From Candidatus Saccharibacteria bacterium UBA1103 (GTDB lineage: Bacteria > Patescibacteriota > Saccharimonadia > Saccharimonadales > Saccharimonadaceae), in contig DCBQ01000006.1 in assembly GCA_002313515.1 (NCBI GenBank), forward strand, positions 1-18,384: a stretch of DNA of 18,384 nucleotides, written 5' to 3'. Shown here piece by piece: positions 7,103-13,160 of this stretch. The position numbers and the translations under genes were made by a program. How positions within the stretch are numbered: position 1 is the first letter of the stretch; every line of letters begins with the position of its first letter. The notes under the pieces are model-generated. The model made no database searches, was not told the DNA's origin, and saw only the letters and a program-made list of their open reading frames with translations.

Positions 7103-7336
7103 ATGAACCAGAAATTCCAGCTGTTAGACAGTGAAAGTACGCACAATCGTCGTACTTGCATCGGCAAGGTCATAGGCATTGCCGGCATCATTTTATTTGG
7201 TGCTGTGGCACTGGGCGTGATATTGACGGCCTTTGCCATCATTAGTCCACTGGCCGCCGACGTTCTGAGCAGCGACGACGGCGAAGAGGATTACAATGAC
7301 GAACGTCATCATCCCATATATATGACCACCAGCTAA
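7103..7336 (+). CDS. Small single-pass membrane protein, unknown function
   Basis: This 77-aa protein has a basic N-terminal part (about residues 1-22, including NRRTC), one long hydrophobic segment (about 23-50, VIGIAGIILFGAVALGVILT and onward) and an acidic tail (SSDDGEEDYNDE, 56-67). By charge distribution the tail is probably outside the membrane. There is no cleavage site that I would trust, so it looks like an anchored protein. No family is recognised. It follows a strong promoter and a possible leader ORF and is closed by the terminator at 7343. A holin-like or membrane-stress role would be pure speculation. Confidence 0.6.
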   Translation: MNQKFQLLDSESTHNRRTCIGKVIGIAGIILFGAVALGVILTAFAIISPLAADVLSSDDGEEDYNDERHHPIYMTTS

Positions 7337-7342
7337 CAGCTT

Positions 7343-7369
7343 AGCCCCGCACATGCGGGGCTTTACTTT
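7343..7369. terminator. Terminator between convergent genes
   Basis: An 8-bp perfect stem, AGCCCCGC / GCGGGGCT with loop ACAT, followed on plus by TTACTTTG. It ends the small membrane protein transcript and lies between two converging genes, so it may also stop the minus-strand transcript. Confidence 0.8.
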
Positions 7370-7387
7370 GCTAACTACTATTTTTTA

Positions 7388-7966
7388 TTATTCTGCGTTA
7401 CGCTCGGCGTCAATTTGTGCATTATTTTCCATATCCTCAGTAGTCCATTTACGCATCTGTTCCTCGTCATCGCTGGGGTATTGCTCCGCATACTGTTCGG
7501 GGTATTTCTGTCTCATCAAATCATCAATGGCTTGCGCTGCCAAGCTACGACGATTTAGAATCCCATATAGCATTACTTTCTGCATGTCCACTAGCGTGTT
7601 AGGTTTGTATAGGCTGCCTGATTCCTTGTGTCTAGCATCTTCGGCAATTTGTTCGTTCAGCTCAATCACGCGATTTTCCGCCGCCGAGGCCTGTTCAGTG
7701 TAATGCTGCTTCTTAGCCGCCAGCTCGTCGTAACTAGCATTCTCTAGATTATTTATGATTAAATCCACCCATAGTTTATCTGGTGCCGAGTTAGCTCTTT
7801 CGCCCGTCGAAACCTCTGTTAACTCTTCTGTATTTGAATTACTCGCTAGCTGTCGCTGTTCCGCCTCGCTACCGAACGTTTCGATTTCTTCGTCTGACAT
7901 CACGGCGTTCTCATTAAAGACCTCAGCTTCCTCACGATAAACCGAATAGTGTTGTTTATGTTCCAC
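7388..7966 (-). CDS. Unknown acidic, helical protein
   Basis: I do not recognise this protein of about 192 aa. It is strongly acidic, with a low-complexity N-terminal part rich in E, N and S, a likely coiled coil in the middle (around ASYDELAAKKQHYTEQASAAENRVIELNEQIAED), and a Q-, Y- and E-rich tail. It has no membrane segment. I prefer the GTG start at 7966: the ribosome site AGGGAG (7974-7979) lies seven bases before it, whereas the ATG at 7972 is only one base from that site. The promoter TTAACA-N17-TATAAT lies upstream. It is divergent from the 217-aa gene and converges on the terminator at 7343. Confidence 0.7.
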   Translation of the reverse strand: MEHKQHYSVYREEAEVFNENAVMSDEEIETFGSEAEQRQLASNSNTEELTEVSTGERANSAPDKLWVDLIINNLENASYDELAAKKQHYTEQASAAENRVIELNEQIAEDARHKESGSLYKPNTLVDMQKVMLYGILNRRSLAAQAIDDLMRQKYPEQYAEQYPSDDEEQMRKWTTEDMENNAQIDAERNAE

Positions 7967-8000
7967 TCTCATTCTCCCTATTTAAATTACCCTAGTACCA

Positions 8001-8029
8001 ATTATACGCTATGGCTAGCGTCCTGTTAA
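8001..8029 (-). promoter_or_regulatory. Promoter of the minus-strand acidic protein gene
   Basis: On the minus strand TTAACA (8024-8029), 17 bases, TATAAT (8001-8006). The start falls near 7994, giving a leader of about 28 nt that carries the ribosome site. This is a classical promoter with a leader, unlike the leaderless ones elsewhere in the window. Confidence 0.7.
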
Positions 8030-8070
8030 TTGTAAAATACGCTACATGTTTGCATCTGTTAATTTTACAA
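8023..8070. promoter_or_regulatory. Possible shared operator between divergent promoters
   Basis: CTGTTAATT is repeated directly at 8023-8031 and 8056-8064, 33 bases apart (about three helical turns). An inverted pair TTGTAAAAT (8030-8038) / ATTTTACAA (8062-8070) overlaps it. These sites touch both -35 boxes, so one regulator could act on both genes. No regulator gene is recognised nearby. Confidence 0.4.
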
Positions 8071-8092
8071 ATTGTGTAGGTTATATTATAAT
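8064..8092 (+). promoter_or_regulatory. Promoter of the 217-aa gene
   Basis: TTTACA (8064-8069), 17 bases, TATAAT (8087-8092). The start near 8099 leaves a leader of about 34 nt that contains the ribosome site AGAGGAG (8121-8127). Confidence 0.75.
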
Positions 8093-8132
8093 ATATTAGT
8101 AATTCGCACCTTCCTAGTTGAGAGGAGCTAGT

Positions 8133-8786
8133 ATGTTACACGCTACCAAGCCGTTGATTAATCCCATAGGATTCACTTATGATTCCGATCGGCGATTAAT
8201 TACCATGCCCAATAACGTTAAGTTCTATCACGACCCAAAGCATCCCGACGAATATCATTGGGGTGACGCCATCGAGGTTTTGGATGACCTATATCTAGCC
8301 ATTAAGCATGAGCCCGACGGGCAGCTATCGTTCACCTTACCACCACAGTGGCAAGTGCGTCCATATCGCTACGACTCAAACAAAACGTCGGTTTGCGACA
8401 CAAGTGGACATAGCCAACTAATTCTAGGGCCCAGCCGCAAGACTGGCAAGTTCATTGCAAGAGTAGTCACCTGGGTGATGTTCAGCCTATCCGACGCCGC
8501 ACAAGCGTACAATCAGCAGCATCTAGAAGACACCGAGGCAACTGGTATGTTCCAATTCTTCACTAGCATGCGTCACCCCGAGCAGTTGGCCCACTCAGTG
8601 CTTAAGGCGTACAAGGGTAGCAGTCCCGATGACTATCCCCACTTTATGACTGACAAGTATATTTACCGTTTGGACAGCCAAGACGATCGTCATCGGGCAC
8701 GCAAGACCGCCGTACAAGATGCCTTCAATTTCTGGAACGACTTGCCTTATCTAGGTACTGACGATGAACAGGACAACGAAGACTAG
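8133..8786 (+). CDS. Unknown 217-aa protein
   Basis: I do not recognise this protein. It appears soluble and globular, with aromatic and histidine-rich stretches (KFYHDPKHPDEYHWGDAIEV near residues 30-49), a central strand-rich part, and a helical C-terminal part (FFTSMRHPEQLAHSVLKAYKG) ending in an acidic tail. It has no signal peptide or membrane span. ATG 8133 is chosen because AGAGGAG ends five bases before it; the in-frame TTG at 8118 lies before that site. It has its own promoter and a terminator at 8807, so it is a single-gene unit, divergent from the acidic protein gene. Confidence 0.75.
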   Translation: MLHATKPLINPIGFTYDSDRRLITMPNNVKFYHDPKHPDEYHWGDAIEVLDDLYLAIKHEPDGQLSFTLPPQWQVRPYRYDSNKTSVCDTSGHSQLILGPSRKTGKFIARVVTWVMFSLSDAAQAYNQQHLEDTEATGMFQFFTSMRHPEQLAHSVLKAYKGSSPDDYPHFMTDKYIYRLDSQDDRHRARKTAVQDAFNFWNDLPYLGTDDEQDNED

Positions 8787-8806
8787 CTCTGATCAATTTT
8801 CTATTT

Positions 8807-8837
8807 AGCCCCGGCTGACCGTCGGGGCTTTTCTTTA
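8807..8837 (+). terminator. Terminator of the 217-aa gene
   Basis: A 9-bp stem (AGCCCCGGC / GTCGGGGCT, one wobble pair) with loop TGACC, followed by TTTCTTT. It is a good intrinsic terminator on plus. Confidence 0.85.
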
Positions 8838-8853
8838 CCAAGTAGAGCTAGCA

Positions 8854-8872
8854 GGGGGGGTACAATATAAGC
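8854..8872 (+). promoter_or_regulatory. -10 region of the mgtA pseudogene with a G7 tract
   Basis: TACAAT (8861-8866) lies six bases before ATG 8873, the leaderless pattern seen elsewhere. A run of seven G (8854-8860) directly precedes the box. No -35 is seen. Confidence 0.5.
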
Positions 8873-10529
8873 ATGACTAAAATCCAAGGATTAAACACAA
8901 ATGAAGCTCAAAAACGATTAAAACAATACGGCTACAACGAGGCCGTCAAACGTAGCCACGATTCACCCCTAAAAGTTTACATTTCTAAGTTCAAGAGCCC
9001 GCTAGTAATCTTGTTGGCCTTTGCTGCCGCCTTGGCCGTAGGCATGACACCGGAATTATTGCCGCTAATCGTGACACTAAATTTGACTCGCGGGTCGCTA
9101 CGCATGGCAAAGAAGAGTGTCATCGTCAAGCACCAATCCGCCATCCATAATTTTGGCAGTATGGACATCTTGTGTACCGATAAAACTGGTACCCTGACTG
9201 AGAATAAGATCACTGTTGCCAAAACTATCGATTATAACCACACGGAGTCCACTAAAGTGTTAGAGCTCGCTGCTGTCGCCTGCCAGTTCACCACTAGCTA
9301 CGCCAGCCCCTTGATACCGCCATTAAGAAGGCTTACGGGTACAAAGTAAGATCGTATAAACGGCATGTAGAGATTCCCTATGACTTTCAGCGCAAGCGCG
9401 AAAGCGTGGTTGTAAAGAGTGAGCAGGAAATGCTAATGATCACCAAGGGCGCGCCTCGATAGTATGTTTAGCCTACTAACACATTACGTAGACAAGAACG
9501 GCGTCACTCGCAAATTAAGCGCCGCAGGGCTAAAACAACTCAAACGTGATTACACTGAGCTCAGTCGCAAGGACTACCGTGCACTAATGGTTACGCAGAA
9601 GATAGTAACCGAAGAGCGTGATTATGCACCAAGCGACGAAACCGATTTAGCCTTTACGGGCTACGTCGCTTTTATTGACCCACCGAAAGCTAGCGCCAAG
9701 GAATCTCTAGACAAACTCAGCCGCAACGGCATTGAAATCAAAATCATCAGTGGCGATGATCCGCTGGTTGGCCAAAAGGTGGTCAGTGAATTGGGCTTGC
9801 CGATTAAGGGTATATTAACAGGCGACCGCATCGCCAAAATGAGCCGCCTACAGCTACGTCACGCCGTTGAGAATACCACTATCTTTGCCCGCGTCAACCC
9901 ATCACAGAAGATGTCCATTATTGAAGAGTTAAGGAGGCTCGGTCACGTTGTTGGCTATACAGGCGATGGTATCAATGTCGATTGCCAGCTTCATCCTGCC
10001 GTTTCCGCCAATGACTGTCACCCAGCTACTAATCAATAACCTACTGTATGACGCCTCGCAGTTCGCCATCCCATCAGATAACGTGGATGCGCCAGAGCTA
10101 CGACATCCCCACAAGTTTGATATTAGCGCCATGAAGAAGTTTATGGTGGCGTTCGGCCTACTTAGCACTAGCTCCGACCTGGTTACATTCTACATTATGA
10201 TTAACTTCTTCCACGTCGATACCGCCCACTTCCAGACTGGTTGGTTCATCGAATCGCTAATCACCCAAATTACCGTGGTCTTTATTGTGCGCACCAAGCT
10301 GATTCCGTTTATTCAGTCACGACCGAGTCGCAACCTAGTCCTATCGGTTGTCGCCGTCATCGTACTCGCTGGACTATTCCTGTTCAGCGACCTAGGTGCC
10401 AAATACTTCAGCCTAGCCATTCCAGATTGGTCATTTATCGGTATCATCGCTATCCTAGCTGCCATCTATCTGCTAGTCGTAGAAGGCGTCAAGCACCTGT
10501 TCTACCACGCGGTAGGGGATAAGCTGTAG
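8873..10529 (+). pseudogene. mgtA: Decayed mgtA-type Mg2+ P-type ATPase
   Basis: Pieces of one P-type ATPase of the MgtA/MgtB group lie in order in changing frames. 8873-9349 has the N-terminus and TM1-2, then jumps at about residue 56 to GMTPELLPLIVT and the phosphorylation motif DKTGTLT (D103); the actuator domain and more than 200 residues are missing. The frame then changes near 9310 (LDTAIKKAYGYK to ITKGAP), with a stop at 9460. 9464-10039 continues with FIDPPKAS, IKIISGDD and GYTGDGIN, and breaks exactly at that motif. After a further loss of about 75 residues, 9948-10529 gives the C-terminal membrane part (LLINNLLYDASQFAIPSDNVD, FQTGWFIESL, IPFIQS). Two large deletions and three frame changes rule out a working pump. 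Promoter and terminator remain. The loss suggests Mg2+ uptake is served elsewhere. Confidence 0.9.
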
Positions 10530-10547
10530 AATACCCAGCTCAGATTC

Positions 10548-10576
10548 AAAAACAGCCCCACGTAAGGGCTGTTTTG
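10548..10576. terminator. Bidirectional terminator between converging genes
   Basis: A 10-bp stem AAAACAGCCC / GGGCTGTTTT with a 7-base loop and T-rich stretches on both outer sides. It ends the mgtA remnant on plus and the 545-aa gene on minus. Confidence 0.9.
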
Positions 10577-10596
10577 ATTTTGCTATCAGTTAGCTG

Positions 10597-12234
10597 TTAT
10601 CTTAGCGCCAACGCCACATTGCGGCGCCAATCGGCAAACGAGGTAGCAGCCGTGCGGCCACGCGCCTCATCAACCACTTTGTCGTAGCCGTAGCTGCAGT
10701 TTAGATTCTTCTGTTCTAGATTGTAGTGCATCTTAGTCTCAGTCGGCACTGGCTGACCCCACTTCACATAAACTGCCCGCAGCTTCTTACTATCCGAAAC
10801 ACCTAGCTTTAGCAATTTAATGCGAATCGCCTTATTGCTCTGGGCGTCGCTAAGAGTAACCAGCTTATTGGCACGGCTATAGAAGGTGTTATAGGATATC
10901 AGGTTACCCTCCATCATCAAGTAAACATAGACGTCGGACGGGCTACTCTGCTTTACTGCTTCTAACGCCAGGGACACTAGGTCAGCTTGAGCGTTGCGCA
11001 CCTCTTTGGTGAAGCGCTTCTTCTCTGTAAAGGATAGCTCACGCGCAGGACGCTCTGGTTCTAAGCTCTCACCAGATTCTGACTCCTCGGCTTCGGTCTG
11101 TTCTGACTCGTCTGCGCCAGACATCAACTTCGATGAGTCCACGGCAATATTCTGCGTCAAGTCGCCCATTAGCTTCCGATAGCCCGCATCCTCAGCAATC
11201 GAGTCCTTAGCACCCTTCATGGTGTCGAAAATTGTATAGACTAGTTCGTCGGGATTATCAGTTGATAGTACCACGCGGTTGTTGCCTGGTTCACGATAGG
11301 ACAGCTTGTACAAGACTTTGTTATCAGTATCGTTCTTGGCTTCGAATAGATAACTACCACTAGCGCCACTGCCTGTAAAGTAGACGTAGGGTACCATACG
11401 ACCATCGCTAGCATTAACCGATAATAAGTCGCTATCCACCGTGGCAATATTCTTGATCTGGTTAGCTGCGCCTCTAATCTCGTCAATCACATCCGCCTCA
11501 GCAAAACTAGCGTCGTCGTAGGGGTATTCAGCTAGCACTGCGTCAATACGACCCGTCGCATAAGCGCCGTAGTCAGATGAAATCTCGTCCATTAGTTTCT
11601 GTAGCCGTTCGAACACTACACGGCGTGTATCCTGATATTTAATGCGGTGCTTAATCTCGTAATTCACCGCCTTCTTATAATTGTCGCTATAGGCGTCACG
11701 GAAATCAGGTGCATCAGGCGTCAGGTCGCTTAGCTCAGCATTCTTACCAAACCGCTTAGAAATCTTGTACAGAATCTCGATCTTGCGCTTAGTGATGTCT
11801 TCTTCGCTAATTTTACCATCGGCGGCCGAGTGGTTAGATATTTCGTAATCCACTGCCATATAGTAGGCAATTTTATCGAACACCACCTGCAAGCAGCGTT
11901 GACTATCATTGTATTTCAATAGCTTCAGACACTTGCCGTCACGCCAAGTGTCCACATTGTAAATTGCCTTACCGCCATACTCGCTAGTAATATAAATCGA
12001 ATGACGATCGCGATGGCTCTTGCCATTCTTCATAAAACGAAAGTTCGTATAATATTTATCAGTATTCGCCCGACGAATCGCTAGCTCCACCGCGTCCTTC
12101 GTGTCAATAAACTTCACTAAATTACGTAGTCCACGGGCGTAGTTACGCACCGTCAACATCAAATCCTCGAAGGTACGCGGTGGTAGTGCCGACGCGCTAC
12201 CGTTAGCCTTCTTTACCCCAGTCTCCTCACTCAT
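10597..12234 (-). CDS. Unknown 545-aa protein
   Basis: I do not recognise this large soluble protein. The first part (about 20-260) is helical and charged, with a tyrosine-rich section around KYYTNFRFMKNGKSHRDRHS. A middle part (about 280-345) looks beta-rich (YVYFTGSGASGSYLFEAK, KVLYKLSYREPGNNRVVLST). An acidic, low-complexity linker (about 374-405, E- and S-rich) leads to a basic helical C-terminal region ending RNVALALR. There are no membrane segments, Walker motifs or nuclease motifs that I can see. The promoter TGGTATAAT places the mRNA start 2-3 bases before ATG 12234, so it is nearly leaderless. It follows the 172-aa gene on the same strand but is separated by a terminator, so the two are probably separate units. 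Confidence 0.8.
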   Translation of the reverse strand: MSEETGVKKANGSASALPPRTFEDLMLTVRNYARGLRNLVKFIDTKDAVELAIRRANTDKYYTNFRFMKNGKSHRDRHSIYITSEYGGKAIYNVDTWRDGKCLKLLKYNDSQRCLQVVFDKIAYYMAVDYEISNHSAADGKISEEDITKRKIEILYKISKRFGKNAELSDLTPDAPDFRDAYSDNYKKAVNYEIKHRIKYQDTRRVVFERLQKLMDEISSDYGAYATGRIDAVLAEYPYDDASFAEADVIDEIRGAANQIKNIATVDSDLLSVNASDGRMVPYVYFTGSGASGSYLFEAKNDTDNKVLYKLSYREPGNNRVVLSTDNPDELVYTIFDTMKGAKDSIAEDAGYRKLMGDLTQNIAVDSSKLMSGADESEQTEAEESESGESLEPERPARELSFTEKKRFTKEVRNAQADLVSLALEAVKQSSPSDVYVYLMMEGNLISYNTFYSRANKLVTLSDAQSNKAIRIKLLKLGVSDSKKLRAVYVKWGQPVPTETKMHYNLEQKNLNCSYGYDKVVDEARGRTAATSFADWRRNVALALR

Positions 12235-12252
12235 ATATCCTTTATTATACCA
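12235..12252 (-). promoter_or_regulatory. Extended -10 promoter of the 545-aa gene
   Basis: On minus, TGG-TATAAT (12244-12252) with start near 12237, three bases before the ATG. The AAAGGA just upstream of the start lies inside the six-base spacer and would not be in the mRNA, so it is not a ribosome site. Confidence 0.6.
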
Positions 12253-12271
12253 TAACTGTCAATCCGCCAAG

Positions 12272-12305
12272 AGAAAAGTAAATCACCCCGGCGAAGCGGG
12301 GTGAT
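12272..12305 (-). terminator. Terminator of the 172-aa gene
   Basis: A 9-bp perfect stem ATCACCCCG / CGGGGTGAT with a six-base loop. On minus it is followed by TTACTTTTCTC. It lies 18 bases after the 172-aa gene stop. Confidence 0.85.
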
Positions 12306-12323
12306 GTAGATAAGAGGGCGATG

Positions 12324-12842
12324 CTAGTTGGCCGTATCGGACATATCCTGCACGGGCCTGAGTTCGTCCAAGTCCCGCGGCTGGTGCGATAGCTCACGGT
12401 CAGACGCAGGATATTCCTGTTGCAGCTTACTACTGTCGATCACAACATCATACTCAAATTCATGATCATGCGGTAACTCATTGACACACTTTGACTCGAC
12501 ACACAAGCAGCCCTCGGCCAGCTGCGCCTCTGGCCACTTAGGGTCGTACCCTGACAGTTGAGTCAAGATTTCCTGCTTAATTTCGTCGAACGTCTCGGCG
12601 GTCGAGTAGAACTCGATCACTGGGCGCAAGAAATAATGCAACACTCGATGGCCGCTACCCGATGAAACACGTTTATATAGGCGTTCCACCGACAGTAAAT
12701 CAATAATGTAAACCTGCGTCCGATTCTGATCATTCATGATGCACACCTTGGCGATATAGCGGTCACCCGTGAACATCTCCTCTAGAACATGTCGGTACAG
12801 CGCATGATCAGTAGGCTTGATTGACTCAACGCTAGTTTCCAT
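12324..12842 (-). CDS. Unknown 172-aa protein
   Basis: I do not recognise this protein. It looks soluble, with an alternating hydrophobic core typical of a small alpha/beta fold (RYIAKVCIMNDQNRTQVYIIDLL near residues 28-50; RPVIEFYSTAETFDEIKQEILTQL), a cysteine pair region (EGCLCVESKCVNELPHDHEF, three Cys and two His, possibly metal-binding) and an acidic, disordered tail. The start ATG 12842 has a ribosome site, AGAGG, seven bases upstream. It ends at its own terminator before the 545-aa gene. Its divergent neighbour is the tracrRNA and cas9, but nothing in the sequence links it to CRISPR function. Confidence 0.72.
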   Translation of the reverse strand: METSVESIKPTDHALYRHVLEEMFTGDRYIAKVCIMNDQNRTQVYIIDLLSVERLYKRVSSGSGHRVLHYFLRPVIEFYSTAETFDEIKQEILTQLSGYDPKWPEAQLAEGCLCVESKCVNELPHDHEFEYDVVIDSSKLQQEYPASDRELSHQPRDLDELRPVQDMSDTAN

Positions 12843-12875
12843 TATAGCCTCTTTCTCTAGTAGGAATATTGCGAA

Positions 12876-12891
12876 CCACCAACGTTGGCGG
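12876..12891. promoter_or_regulatory. 16-bp near-perfect dyad upstream of the 172-aa gene
   Basis: CCACCAACGTTGGCGG is an inverted repeat with one mismatched pair. It lies 34 bases before the 172-aa start codon, in the 5' region of that transcript, and could be an operator or a leader hairpin. Bases 12843-12931 otherwise hold only AT-rich sequence with several possible minus-strand -10 boxes. Confidence 0.4.
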
Positions 12892-12931
12892 ATTAAATGT
12901 ATAATATCACATTATAGAGGTTTTGTACAGA

Positions 12932-12960
12932 TTGCAGAGCAGGGGGGCTTAGGCTATACT
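12932..12960 (+). promoter_or_regulatory. Probable tracrRNA promoter
   Basis: TTGCAG (12932-12937), a 17-base spacer and TATACT (12955-12960), giving a start near 12967, 18 bases before the anti-repeat. The spacer contains six G in a row (12942-12947). The -35 match is only three of six, so the -10 and position carry the call. Confidence 0.6.
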
Positions 12961-12966
12961 AATAGT

Positions 12967-13146
12967 GCAGTTCCTTAAGTAAGAATTGTATCATTATCTG
13001 ATTTGCACAGGTTTCTATAATAAGTAGTCTGCGGTTCTACGCAAAGCACTGACTCTTAGTCATCTTGTACAGATTGTACACCAACCGCAATACGAGTTTA
13101 GAAAACTTGCAACATAATATAGTCGGCGACGGCCGGCTATATTTTT
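12967..13146 (+). ncRNA. tracrRNA of the type II CRISPR system
   Basis: The anti-repeat (12985-13021) is complementary to the CRISPR repeat read on minus. Seven pairs join the repeat start GTTATAG to CTATAAT (one wobble). Then come a 3x3 internal loop, four pairs (CCTG/CAGG), a 1x2 loop and 21 more pairs with two wobbles, to the far end of the repeat. Downstream hairpins that Cas9 would bind follow: TGCG-GTTCTA-CGCA, TGACT-CTT-AGTCA (13050-13062), TGTACA-GAT-TGTACA and AGTTT-AGA-AAACT. The last candidate is the strong hairpin at 13116-13143. The RNA pairs with pre-crRNA, recruits Cas9 and may guide processing. The 5' end is inferred from the promoter; the 3' end could also be near 13085. The arrangement upstream of and co-directional with cas9 is common in type II-C loci. 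Confidence 0.9.
13116..13146 (+). terminator. Hairpin terminator of tracrRNA, abutting the cas9 promoter
   Basis: A 12-bp stem with one G-T pair (AATATAGTCGGC / GCCGGCTATATT), loop GACG, and a short T run (13142-13146). It ends where the TGG-TATAAT of cas9 begins. It would stop tracrRNA transcription before cas9; imperfect stopping would couple the two. Confidence 0.65.
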
Positions 13147-13160
13147 GGTATAATGTCAGT
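13146..13160 (+). promoter_or_regulatory. Extended -10 promoter of cas9
   Basis: TGG-TATAAT (13146-13154) lies exactly six bases before ATG 13161, predicting a leaderless cas9 mRNA. The same nine bases, TGGTATAAT, form the end of every CRISPR repeat. Confidence 0.75.

Noticed and set aside
13065..13160. TTG start that would add 32 residues to Cas9
   Set aside because: It lies within the tracrRNA and upstream of the TGGTATAAT box; MKYALGLDLG at 13161 is the normal Cas9 N-terminus.
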